Positions 1-7,452 of a DNA stretch of 64,000 nt are shown piece after piece. Positions within the stretch are counted from its first letter, which is position 1, and each line of letters opens with the position of its first letter. The notes beneath the pieces were generated by a model. It ran no database searches and was not told the DNA's origin. It saw only the letters and a list, made by a program, of their open reading frames with translations. Source of the stretch: an uncultured Oscillospiraceae bacterium (GTDB lineage: Bacteria > Bacillota > Clostridia > Oscillospirales > Acutalibacteraceae); NCBI GenBank assembly GCA_948471095.1, contig CAOKRG010000003.1:1-64000 (forward strand), in the 5' to 3' direction. A program made the translations under genes and the position numbers.

Positions 1-97
1 GACTTTTGTCTATTTTGCTCTTGTTGTGGATGCACTTATGTGAACACGTCCTAGCCGGGGGCAGGTTTCCCCGGCCCGCCTTGTTTGAGGCATCAGA

Positions 98-134
98 GGA
101 TAGCGGGGTAACATTGGCGTGTGTACCGCTATCC
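98..134. repeat. Inverted repeat in left-end non-coding DNA
   Basis: GGATAGCGG (98-106) and CCGCTATCC (126-134) form perfect 9-bp arms around a 19-nt spacer. A smaller hairpin, GCCGGGG/CCCCGGC, lies at 54-75. I see no credible gene in 1-486. The proximity to a tRNA scar would fit recombinase or excisionase sites, but that is inference. Confidence 0.4.
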
Positions 135-177
135 TGGTTTTTTCGCTCCTTCCCGCCTCGGGATTATATGCAAAAGA

Positions 178-209
178 AAAAGCACCCGGTTTTTACCGAG
201 TGCTTTTCT
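178..209. terminator. Bidirectional terminator-like hairpin
   Basis: AAAAGCACCCGGT and ACCGAGTGCTTTT form a stem with a T-rich loop, with A and T tracts on either side. It could terminate transcription in either direction. The gene it serves lies outside the window or is lost. Confidence 0.6.
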
Positions 210-298
210 AATTGCCCTCATTCTTTGGACAACATCATGGCCAACACGAACGCCGGACCTACGAAGTAAATTGTGGCGGGGTTCGTATGGCTCTGGTA

Positions 299-344
299 TG
301 GCAGGGGCAGAAGGGCTCGAACCCTCGGCACGCGGTTTTGGAGT
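299..344 (-). other. tRNA-Trp 3' half (att-like scar)
   Basis: Read on the minus strand, this matches the 3' half of a tryptophan tRNA: anticodon CCA within ACTCCAAAACCG, a T arm GAGGG-TTCGAGC-CCTTC, the acceptor strand TGCCCCT, discriminator G and encoded CCA. The 5' acceptor strand (AGGGGCA), D arm and 5' anticodon stem are missing; similarity stops in the anticodon arm, where tyrosine recombinases typically cross over. It is therefore not a functional tRNA. It is most likely the duplicated end left by an element integrated at a tRNA-Trp gene. No intact copy or integrase is visible in the window. Confidence 0.65.
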
Positions 345-486
345 GGGTGTTGAAAAAGCATCAGCGGACATACAACAGCCAGTTTTCCGCGCCGTTGAGC
401 CGTTTGTGTTTCTAAAACTCGCGTTCCCAAAAGTTTTGATGATTTATTGATGATATTGAGAATTTTCAGCCTCCAAAGGACGGCCC

Positions 487-831
487 TCAGTTCAAAATCT
501 GCTCACAAAACTGTGTCAGTTCATTGACCCCGTCCTTCGCGGTTTCCCAAACCGTATCAGTGTCGATCTTGCCATATTCATGCGCCACAACATTGCGCAT
601 ACCACGAATAGCCCGCCAGGGGATTTCCCGGTAGGTTTCTTTGAATCCTTCAGAAAGATGGTTCGCCAACTCGCCGATTTGCATCAGGCAAAGGCACACG
701 GCGTTGCGGTAAACCGAATTGCTTACAAATGCATCGTAAGATTTATGAAAAACAGTATGAGCTTCGTCAATTTCAGCGCAATACCGTCTGATTTTCACAA
801 TGATCTCCTGGTCACGCAGGCTAACATCCAT
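487..831 (-). CDS. hepT: HepT-like ribonuclease toxin (DUF86)
   Basis: The protein has 114 residues and the HEPN signature RX4HXY as R79, H84 and Y86 in RNVVAHEY, the catalytic motif of HepT RNases. It follows the nucleotidyltransferase antitoxin gene with an 11-nt overlap, the standard mntA-hepT order. In the family, MntA adds AMP to a HepT tyrosine next to the motif and silences the RNase. I chose the internal ATG at 831 because a longer frame would run deep into mntA and its N-terminus resembles nothing in the family. The pair lies close to a tRNA scar, consistent with accessory DNA. Confidence 0.85.
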   Translation of the reverse strand: MDVSLRDQEIIVKIRRYCAEIDEAHTVFHKSYDAFVSNSVYRNAVCLCLMQIGELANHLSEGFKETYREIPWRAIRGMRNVVAHEYGKIDTDTVWETAKDGVNELTQFCEQILN

Positions 832-1123
832 AAACCAAAATCTCCTCGCTGGATATGCGGTCCAAAAATTTCTGCTCCAAGCTGTTGGTGGTAAGCAAGT
901 CCAGCTTTTTGTCAAAGGTTTCCTCAAGATCACTGTATAGGCCGCCCAACTGTATCAGCCCTCGGAGAGAGCCTTTATCCACCCGGAAATCCAGATCACT
1001 GTCCGGTTTCGCCTCACCCCGGGCATATGAGCCGAACAGGAATATCCGCGCCACGCCATACTGCTCGGCAATGGGAGCCACCAGGGCTTTTATTTCGTCG
1101 ATTGAATAGATTTTTGATGTCAT
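821..1123 (-). CDS. mntA: MntA-like nucleotidyltransferase antitoxin
   Basis: The protein has 100 residues and the minimal nucleotidyltransferase motif GSX10DXD: G31-S32 in GSYARGE, followed by D43 and D45 in DSDLDF. In the family it AMPylates the partner HepT toxin, neutralising it. The ATG at 1123 has a strong AGGAGGTG site just upstream; a GTG nine bases earlier overlaps that site and is unlikely. It is first in a two-gene operon with hepT, and a minus-strand promoter precedes it. Confidence 0.88.
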   Translation of the reverse strand: MTSKIYSIDEIKALVAPIAEQYGVARIFLFGSYARGEAKPDSDLDFRVDKGSLRGLIQLGGLYSDLEETFDKKLDLLTTNSLEQKFLDRISSEEILVYGC

Positions 1124-1148
1124 GAGAAACACCTCCTACCGTGATTTA

Positions 1149-1177
1149 AGTATAGCACAATTCTTTGCCGGGTTCAA
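1149..1177 (-). promoter_or_regulatory. Promoter of mntA-hepT
   Basis: On the minus strand, -35 TTGAAC (1172-1177) and -10 TATACT (1149-1154) are separated by 17 nt, ending about 25 nt upstream of the mntA start. Confidence 0.6.
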
Positions 1178-1242
1178 GTGTCAATCAATTCTCAGGTAAA
1201 CCTCAGGTTGATATTTCACGCCCACCTTCAACCATCTATATA

Positions 1243-1271
1243 TTGTTAAAATGTTCCCATTCCCCTATAAT
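1243..1271 (+). promoter_or_regulatory. Promoter of the XRE-family gene
   Basis: -35 TTGTTA (1243-1248) and -10 TATAAT (1266-1271) have a 17-nt spacer, about 50 nt upstream of the start codon. Confidence 0.6.
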
Positions 1272-1324
1272 AATCTGGAAGAGCAAACCTGCCCTATCCC
1301 AGCAAAATGGTAAGGAGAATAGTG

Positions 1325-2554
1325 ATGTTTGACAATGTGAAAGCTGGACAGAAAATTGCGGATTTGAGAAAGAACATGGGCCTGACCCAGGATGAACTTG
1401 CCAGCCAGCTGAATATCAGCCCCCAGGCGGTGAGCAAATGGGAGAACGGCCGCGCCATGCCTGAGTTGTCCCTGCTGGTGGAATTGGCGGAGATCCTCGG
1501 CAGTACCATCGACGCTATACTTTTCCCGGATGCCGCTCGTCCTGCGGCAAACGCGAACTTTGAACATATCCTGCTACCCTACGCCCCCATCGCGGACTTT
1601 TCTGGCAGGACATGGCCCCGGAGCATGGCCTATCCTGCCATGCTCCAGGCGGTCAAGCTGTTTATGGGCCTTGAGGAGCATAGGGACCCCATGGGGCGGC
1701 AACTGAACGACGACACGGAATATGTCCTCCAGTCCGCGTTTACTTCCATCTGCTTTGGGTACTCCTGGGGAGCGGATGACGCGCTGGACACCGGCCTTTC
1801 CGTATATGGCCTGCCTGGGAAACTCTGCCGGAGGACAGACTGCACGGAAGAAGATTTTATCTGTCTTGCAGTGGAAAATATCCTGAGCGGTTACCCTGTG
1901 ATCATCCTTCCTCGTGAATACTCGGATATGATACTGGCAACCGGATTTTCCCATCAGGGGAGGGTGCTGAAGGGCCTCCCGTTCCTGGATGGGGATGACG
2001 AGAAAAATTCCGTCATGTCCTTCCAGCAGCCAAAAAACTTCCCGGAATGGTATGCAAAGAAGCCGGATATGCTGTTGATAAAACCGGGTTCAAAGCCTGT
2101 TTCCGTTCAGGGAAAGTGCAGAGAAGCCCTGAAAAAAGGGCTTGCGCTCCTGCAAAACGAGCGAGGTATTTCTGACGAACCGCTGGTCGGGTACGGAACG
2201 GTCATATACGATAATTGGTGCCGGGAGCTTCAAAAAGAGAGCAATAGGGGTATAGCTGATATAAAGTGTTTGTCCCCGCATATTTTCATCCATTATGAGG
2301 GGAAACTTCGTATCAAGCAATTTCTGGAGCTTTGCGTGCGGCTGATAGACGGTTTGGACCACCGGCCTATCACAACGGCGATCTCTAAGTATGAGGAGAT
2401 CGTCAGTATGTGCGAAAAATTCCTGCAAGGACTGCAAACTCCCGAGAGCGCCGGGGAGGCCAACGAAAAACGGAAAACATTGATCGCTATTCTGCAAAGG
2501 AGCAAGGAGTTGGAGATGGACGCCCTCAAAGAGATTTCAACTGTCATCCTGTAA
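1325..2554 (+). CDS. XRE-family HTH regulator with unknown C-terminal domain
   Basis: The protein has 409 residues. The first ~65 form a Cro/C1-type helix-turn-helix: ADLRKNMGLTQDELASQLN, then ISPQAVSKWENG, the usual recognition-helix pattern. The ~340-residue remainder has no transmembrane segment and I do not recognise it; it is probably a sensing or enzymatic domain. The ATG at 1325 has AAGGAGA eight nucleotides upstream; an in-frame GTG at 1307 lies before that site and was rejected. It is a single gene with its own promoter, followed by a separate MerR gene. Its DNA targets cannot be told from the sequence. Confidence 0.75.
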   Translation: MFDNVKAGQKIADLRKNMGLTQDELASQLNISPQAVSKWENGRAMPELSLLVELAEILGSTIDAILFPDAARPAANANFEHILLPYAPIADFSGRTWPRSMAYPAMLQAVKLFMGLEEHRDPMGRQLNDDTEYVLQSAFTSICFGYSWGADDALDTGLSVYGLPGKLCRRTDCTEEDFICLAVENILSGYPVIILPREYSDMILATGFSHQGRVLKGLPFLDGDDEKNSVMSFQQPKNFPEWYAKKPDMLLIKPGSKPVSVQGKCREALKKGLALLQNERGISDEPLVGYGTVIYDNWCRELQKESNRGIADIKCLSPHIFIHYEGKLRIKQFLELCVRLIDGLDHRPITTAISKYEEIVSMCEKFLQGLQTPESAGEANEKRKTLIAILQRSKELEMDALKEISTVIL

Positions 2555-2573
2555 AATGTTTTAGAAAAAAGGC

Positions 2574-2604
2574 TTGACTCTGCCGTTGGGGAAGCGTATA
2601 TAAT
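2574..2604 (+). promoter_or_regulatory. MerR-type promoter with long spacer
   Basis: -35 TTGACT (2574-2579) and -10 TATAAT (2599-2604) are 19 nt apart. A 19-nt spacer is the hallmark of promoters that MerR proteins twist into an active form, so the downstream MerR gene may be autoregulated. The spacer dyad is weak. Confidence 0.6.
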
Positions 2605-2634
2605 ACACTCAAAACCACGGAAAGGGTGTTTTAC

Positions 2635-3588
2635 ATGACAAATTTAATCAAAATCCGAGAGGTCACAGAGCGCTACAATATCCCCGCGCGCACATTGCGG
2701 TATTATGAGGACATGGGGCTCATTGAGAGCGCCAGGGTGGCGGATTACGCCTACCGTCTGTACGACCAGCGGGCGCTGAAGCGGCTGGAGCAAATTCTTA
2801 TCCTCCGCAAGCTGAATATCAGCATCAAGGACATCCAGCTCATCTTCCAGTCTGCCGGGTCAGATGTGGTTCTGGATGTGCTGGGGAGGAAGGTGGAGGA
2901 CATCAACGACGAGGTGGCCCTGCTCCGTGACCTGCGGGATATTATCCTGGAGTTTATCGAGCAGATCAGGAAGATGGATTTCAGCAGCGACAGCGACGTG
3001 AAGCTGCTCTATGAGCGGGCCGCGACCGTGGAGACCCGCATTGAGAATATCCCTTATGAGGGCAACGCCTCCAAGGTGAACCGCCTGTTTGATATTTCGG
3101 AGAAACTCATAAAGGCCCCGGAGGTGCGTATCGTGCAGATCAACCCCTTCAAGGCGTTTTCCTCCGGCGCGGACAGTATTGAGAACGTGATGGGGCCCTT
3201 CCAGGAGTGGCAGGAGGCGCACAACCATCTGGTGAAGAAGATGATGTACGGCTCCCCGGACTTCCTCTGGTTCGAGGAGGACAAGGCCACCTGGATCTGG
3301 GCGGTGGAGGACGGCGTCACCGCGGAGGACGTGGCCCCCTATGAGCTCATTGAGTTCGAGGGCGGGCTGTATGCCGCCGCCATGTCGGTGGACGGGGACG
3401 ATGACATCGGCAACCGGGTCCACGGGGGAATCCTCAAGTGGATAGAGGACAGCGGCTTTGAGCTGGACGAGCGCCCGGGGCACAGGGCCATGGGGCATAT
3501 GCTCAACCCCACAGAGGAGATCAAGAAGGCGCTAGGGTATGACCAGATGGACCTGTACGTACCCATCAAAATTCGGGAGAGGAAATAA
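2635..3588 (+). CDS. MerR-family regulator with effector-binding domain
   Basis: The protein has 317 residues. Residues ~3-75 are a winged helix of the MerR family (TERYNIPARTLRYYEDMGLI, then YRLYDQRALKRLEQI), followed by a coiled-coil dimerisation helix to ~115. The C-terminal ~190 residues look like a GyrI/BltR-type effector-binding domain, as in regulators that sense drugs or lipophilic cations. The ATG at 2635 follows a GGAAAGGG site; an upstream in-frame start at 2626 is less well placed. A factor-independent terminator follows. No transporter or target gene is adjacent, so the ligand is unknown. Confidence 0.82.
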   Translation: MTNLIKIREVTERYNIPARTLRYYEDMGLIESARVADYAYRLYDQRALKRLEQILILRKLNISIKDIQLIFQSAGSDVVLDVLGRKVEDINDEVALLRDLRDIILEFIEQIRKMDFSSDSDVKLLYERAATVETRIENIPYEGNASKVNRLFDISEKLIKAPEVRIVQINPFKAFSSGADSIENVMGPFQEWQEAHNHLVKKMMYGSPDFLWFEEDKATWIWAVEDGVTAEDVAPYELIEFEGGLYAAAMSVDGDDDIGNRVHGGILKWIEDSGFELDERPGHRAMGHMLNPTEEIKKALGYDQMDLYVPIKIRERK

Positions 3589-3614
3589 GCCATAGCAAGT
3601 TTTGGCTGCTGGCG

Positions 3615-3659
3615 GCAAAGGGGCGTTTTCCAGAGGAGGAAATGCCCTTTGCGTTTTAT
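3615..3659 (+). terminator. Terminator of the MerR-family gene
   Basis: GCAAAGGG-GC-TTTTCC pairs with GGAAA-GC-CCTTTGC (3615-3652), followed by GTTTTAT. The frame through this hairpin is open (about 60 codons to 3787), but I see no reliable start or recognisable product. Confidence 0.75.
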
Positions 3660-3770
3660 AAGGAGGCGCGCGGGATCGATGAAAACCGGGTAAGCCCCAT
3701 GGTCTGGGGACAGAAGATACGGAGGGGTCTACTTGGAAAGCGTTTGACACGAAAGCTATATAGCACATTG

Positions 3771-3787
3771 CATAAAATGTTTTTATG
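3771..3787. promoter_or_regulatory. Palindromic operator upstream of the GH32 promoter
   Basis: CATAAAA-TGT-TTTTATG is a perfect 7-bp inverted repeat with a 3-nt centre, 7 nt upstream of the -35 box. Its position suits an activator or a repressor. The regulator is unknown. Confidence 0.5.
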
Positions 3788-3794
3788 AAACCGC

Positions 3795-3823
3795 TTGACA
3801 ATTTGAAAGCATTGTTGTATAAT
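3795..3823 (+). promoter_or_regulatory. Consensus sigma-A promoter of the GH32-esterase operon
   Basis: -35 TTGACA (3795-3800) and -10 TATAAT (3818-3823) match the consensus exactly with a 17-nt spacer. The start codon lies about 40 nt downstream. Confidence 0.85.
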
Positions 3824-3862
3824 CCAGGTGCACGGCAATAAACCGATAAAGGAGGAGTTATT

Positions 3863-5530
3863 TTGCGATCCCGCCTGTTTGCCGCTTCCGCCCGCTATCT
3901 GGCGGTCCCGATTGCCCAGGAAGCCCATGTTTTCCCACCCGATGGGGAGCTGCAGATTTTGGGCCTGTACCGCGGCGGCCAGCTTTTGGAGGAGTACGAG
4001 CTGAAGCTCTCCGCCCAGCCGCGGGCCTGGAGCGTGCTTTTTCTGGAGCCCTATGCCGGCGAGGAGCTGGAGCTGCGGCTTGAGGGGGGAGACGAATCCC
4101 TCCTGGACCTTATTGAGCTGTCCGGCCGGCCTAAGGACGGGGAGGAGCTGTACGGCGAGCCGGAGCGTCCCCTTGCCCATATTACCCCGGCCCATGGGTT
4201 TATGAATGACCCCAACGGCCTTTTCTATTACGGCGGTACTTATCACTATTTTGCCCAGCTGAACCCATACGGCTTTTCGCCCGGCAATACGCACTGGATG
4301 CACATGGTAAGCCGCGACCTGGCCCATTGGCGGGAGCTGCCCTACGCGCTGCTGCCGGATGAGACCGGGCGGATGTACTCCGGCGGAGGGATTGTGGACG
4401 AGCAAAACAGCTCCGGCCTTGGAAAGAACGGCGTGCCGCCAATCTTCCTGTTCTACACCGCCGCGGGGAGCAAGTCCCGCTGGAGCAAGGGCCGCCCCTT
4501 TGAGATCGCCGCGGCGGTGAGCACCGACGGCGGCGGTACCTATGAGAAGCTCCCCGAGAACCCGCTGATACCCAATATCTGCTTTATGAACCGGGACCCG
4601 AAGGTGGTCTGGGAGCCGGAAGGGGAGAACTGGGTCATGGCCATTTTTTTGGACAACGACCGCTATATGCTCCTATATTCCAAGGACCTGCTCCATTGGG
4701 AGCGGGGGGAGACGCTCCGCCTGCATGGCTCCGCCGAGTGCCCGGACCTTTTCCGCCTGCCTCTGGACGGCGATCCGGAGAAGATGAAGTGGGTTCTATG
4801 GGGTTCGACGGACTGCTACATGGTGGGGCGCTTCGAGGGGCGGCGCTTTATCCCGGAGGCCCCCGCGGTGGAAGGGAACAGCCATAAAGTGTTTTCCGCT
4901 TACAGCGACTCCGCCTGGTCCCCCGGAGGGTACGCGGCGCAGACGTTTACCGGGCTGCCCGGCGGGCGGGTGGTGCAGCTGGCCTGGATCCGCACGTGGA
5001 GGTCCGGCGGGCCCTTCAGCAGCTGCGCCAGCGTACCCAATGAGTTGAGCCTATACACAACGCCGGAGGGGCCAAGGCTGCGGATATGGCCCGCGCGGGA
5101 GGTGGAAAATTTGTACCAGAGCGGCTTTTCGTTCCGAAACCGGGGCCTGGAGGAGTTTGAGCGCATTCCCCGAGGGGCTCTGGGCGAGGCCATGGACATG
5201 ACCATCCGGCTGACCGTGAAGCGCGGCTGCCCCATTGCCTTCTCCGTGCGCGGGGTGCTGATGGTCTATGAACCGGAGCTCTGCCGCCTGCTGCTGCCCA
5301 GCGGGGCCTACGACGTGGGGCCGGTGGGGGACAGCCTCGAGCTGCGGATCATCACCGATAAGATGTCGGTAGAAGTCTATGTAAACGGCGGGCAGTTCCA
5401 GATCGCCCTGGCCGGGGTTTTGGACCCGGCCCAGACGGATATTAAACCGGTCTATCTGGACCCGGGGGTGGGCGTCGATTTTGAGGTCCACCGCTTGGGC
5501 GGCATTTTTGATGGGCAAGAGCAACTATAA
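3863..5530 (+). CDS. Glycoside hydrolase family 32 beta-fructosidase
   Basis: The protein has 555 residues and three GH32 landmarks: MNDPNG with nucleophile D116, the RDP motif with D245, and AECPD with acid/base E292. Family members hydrolyse beta-fructofuranosides such as sucrose, inulin or levan fragments. A ~100-residue N-terminal extension precedes the five-bladed propeller, and the C-terminus is the usual beta-sandwich. No signal peptide is visible, so it probably acts in the cytoplasm on imported sugar. The start is TTG at 3863, set by a strong GGAGG seven nucleotides upstream. It is the first gene of an operon with a CE1-type esterase 20 nt downstream. Exact substrate is unknown. Confidence 0.9.
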   Translation: MRSRLFAASARYLAVPIAQEAHVFPPDGELQILGLYRGGQLLEEYELKLSAQPRAWSVLFLEPYAGEELELRLEGGDESLLDLIELSGRPKDGEELYGEPERPLAHITPAHGFMNDPNGLFYYGGTYHYFAQLNPYGFSPGNTHWMHMVSRDLAHWRELPYALLPDETGRMYSGGGIVDEQNSSGLGKNGVPPIFLFYTAAGSKSRWSKGRPFEIAAAVSTDGGGTYEKLPENPLIPNICFMNRDPKVVWEPEGENWVMAIFLDNDRYMLLYSKDLLHWERGETLRLHGSAECPDLFRLPLDGDPEKMKWVLWGSTDCYMVGRFEGRRFIPEAPAVEGNSHKVFSAYSDSAWSPGGYAAQTFTGLPGGRVVQLAWIRTWRSGGPFSSCASVPNELSLYTTPEGPRLRIWPAREVENLYQSGFSFRNRGLEEFERIPRGALGEAMDMTIRLTVKRGCPIAFSVRGVLMVYEPELCRLLLPSGAYDVGPVGDSLELRIITDKMSVEVYVNGGQFQIALAGVLDPAQTDIKPVYLDPGVGVDFEVHRLGGIFDGQEQL

Positions 5531-5550
5531 TATAATTTGGAGGTTTTACC

Positions 5551-6732
5551 ATGAGCAAGAAAACGGATTTCTACCCTTCGGCAGGCCTAAACTGCGCCAT
5601 CACCAGCACTTCGGGCAGCTTTGACCCCCAGCTGCCGCTGGGCAAAGAGGCGGGCACCGCGCTGCATTCGTCCGGGGAAGGGATCGTGCCTCCCGGGATT
5701 ATGATGCTGGAGGGCGGCAAAATGCGGCTGAACTTTATGGCGGGTACGGCCCGGTCCGTAACGGCGGAGCTGCACCGCAGCACGTATGAGCTGGAGAAGG
5801 GCGCGGACGGCCTGTGGACGGCCGTTGTGGACGGCGGCGACGGAGGCTTCTGCCCGGTGACGTTCTTTGTGGACGGCGTGGAGGTGCTGAACCCCCTGGC
5901 CCCGATCGGCTTTGGCGCGTCCAGGCCCATAAACTATGCGGACATTCCCCAGGAGGACAATGATTTCTTCCTGTGCAAGGATGTGCCCCATGGCTCCGTG
6001 ACCCAGGAGTTTTACGCCTCAAAAACCACCGGCACGGTAAAAAGCTGCCTTGTCTATACGCCCGCGGGCTATATGAAGGAGGCTTCCGGCGAGTACCCGG
6101 TCCTCTACCTCCAGCATGGCCACGGGGAGAACGAGCAGTGCTGGGTGCACCAGGGCAAGGCCAATTTCATCCTGGACAACCTGACCGCCGAGGGGAAGAT
6201 GACCCCCTGCGTGGTGGTGATGAACAACGGCATGGTCCAGAAGGAAGAGGACGGCCTGCGGGTGCTGGATCCCGAGCGCATCGAGCAGCTGCTCCTTACG
6301 GACTGCATCCCCTTCATCGAGTCCCGCTACCGGGTGAAAACCGGCAAGTGGAGCCGGGCCATGGCGGGCCTGTCCATGGGCTCCATGCAGACCAGCGCGG
6401 TCACCCTCAGCCATCCAGATATGTTCGGCTACGCCGGGGTGTTCAGCGGCTTTGTCTCCCCCCGAAAGAGCCGCTTCGAGGGCCGCGATTTCCTCAAGGC
6501 CCTGGACGATAAGGAAAAGTTCCAGCGGGACTTCAAGGTGTTCTTCCGGGGCTGCGGCGTAGACGACGGGGTCGCCATTGAGGCCTTCCGGGCCGACAGC
6601 GCCATGTTCGCGGAGAAGGGCCTTGCGCCGGACCAGTGCCCCGCGCACATCGAGGCCACCTATCCCGGCGAGCATGAGTGGAACGTGTGGCGCAAGTGCC
6701 TGCGGGATTTTGCCCAGTTGATCTTTAAATAG
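5551..6732 (+). CDS. CE1-type esterase with N-terminal Ig-like domain
   Basis: The protein has 393 residues. The first ~150 resemble the E-set/Ig-like domain found before esterase-D or feruloyl-esterase-like domains; the rest is an alpha/beta-hydrolase. It has the oxyanion-region sequence YLQHGHGENE, nucleophile elbow GLSMGS with S275, and a likely catalytic His at H375 in GEHEW. Such enzymes remove acyl groups (acetyl, feruloyl) from carbohydrates. There is no signal peptide. It is co-transcribed with the GH32 gene, suggesting that the sugar is esterified. A second CE1-type esterase of simpler design lies at 12493. Confidence 0.83.
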   Translation: MSKKTDFYPSAGLNCAITSTSGSFDPQLPLGKEAGTALHSSGEGIVPPGIMMLEGGKMRLNFMAGTARSVTAELHRSTYELEKGADGLWTAVVDGGDGGFCPVTFFVDGVEVLNPLAPIGFGASRPINYADIPQEDNDFFLCKDVPHGSVTQEFYASKTTGTVKSCLVYTPAGYMKEASGEYPVLYLQHGHGENEQCWVHQGKANFILDNLTAEGKMTPCVVVMNNGMVQKEEDGLRVLDPERIEQLLLTDCIPFIESRYRVKTGKWSRAMAGLSMGSMQTSAVTLSHPDMFGYAGVFSGFVSPRKSRFEGRDFLKALDDKEKFQRDFKVFFRGCGVDDGVAIEAFRADSAMFAEKGLAPDQCPAHIEATYPGEHEWNVWRKCLRDFAQLIFK

Positions 6733-6853
6733 GAAGCTCACAGCCGAAGAACCACCACTCAGTTAATGGTAACCAATGTGCGCGGTCCAGGTGCGTTAGG
6801 CACCTGGCGAATTCTTAAGGCAGAGCCTGCAAGTTCATCGGAGATGAACTTGA
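6733..6853. repeat. Modular hairpin repeat, copy 1
   Basis: This spacer contains the module CCACTCAGTTAATGGTA, then CGCGGTCCAGGTGC-gttag-GCACCTGG (arms 6787-6794 and 6800-6807), TTCTTAAGG, and a hairpin GCAAGTTCATC/GATGAACTTG. Related blocks occur near 13.3, 23.7, 31.6, 54.6 and 57.3 kb. No gene is seen. Confidence 0.7.
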
Positions 6854-7228
6854 CCGCCGGAGGCGGCCTTGCCCTTGCCCTTAAAAAGGCGGCGCAGTAA
6901 AAACGGATAGATCGGAAAGCCAAATCATCACACGAAATGAAAAGCAGCGCACTTATGCTGCGCCGCCGTCCCTATGTAACGTCTTAGAGCGAAGCGAATA
7001 ACAGTGGACTGTTTCCTGTGTGGCCGCCTTTTGTGGGATGAGCTGACTGTTCCGCAAGGATGGCAGCTGCATCGGACAGTCCGCTGTTTTTCGCTTCGCT
7101 TAAATGCGCTTTCTAAGGGCGGCGGCGCAGAATGGGTGCGTTGCTTTTTCTTGGGGGGATGATTTAGCTTGTCACGCTAAGTTTTTTTACTGCGCCGCCT
7201 TTTTAAGGTCAAGGTCGCCTCCGGCGGC
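6854..7228. repeat. ~375-bp foldback (long imperfect palindrome)
   Basis: The two halves are reverse complements over most of their length. CCGCCGGAGGCGGCCTTG with CTTAAAAAGGCGGCGCAG at the left matches CTGCGCCGCCTTTTTAAG with CGCCTCCGGCGG at the right. Inner pairs include CAAATCATC/GATGATTT, GCAGCGCAC/GTGCGTTGC and AGCGAAGCGA/TCGCTTCGCT, with GGACTGT/ACAGTCC near the centre. It has no coding capacity. It could fold into one long RNA or DNA hairpin, like a MITE or structured RNA. Confidence 0.7.
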
Positions 7229-7344
7229 TTAAGGACTCCGTCCCTAAGAACCCTGCCACCTTTGAAAAGGTGGACGAAACTTTTACTGTTGCGTTCAGTG
7301 AGCCTTCTCCTTAAAAACGCGCGATTGACCCCCTGGGCTTCATA

Positions 7345-7373
7345 TTGACAAATTGGGCATTTTATAGTAAGAT
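7345..7373 (+). promoter_or_regulatory. Promoter of the LacI-family gene
   Basis: -35 TTGACA (7345-7350) and -10 TAAGAT (7368-7373), spacer 17 nt, about 80 nt upstream of the start codon. Confidence 0.65.
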
Positions 7374-7452
7374 ATTATTTATAGGTGCGGGTCCGGCGCG
7401 GCTCGCGGCCCAATATCTTGCTGCGGCCTGACGCGGCTTTGGAGTGATGAAT

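Noticed and set aside
6..269. Open frame at the left edge
   Set aside because: It runs through an inverted repeat and a terminator hairpin, has no ribosome site and no recognisable product.
3592..3787. Open frame after the MerR gene
   Set aside because: It contains the MerR terminator and has no start with a proper ribosome site; probably chance, or a worn remnant.
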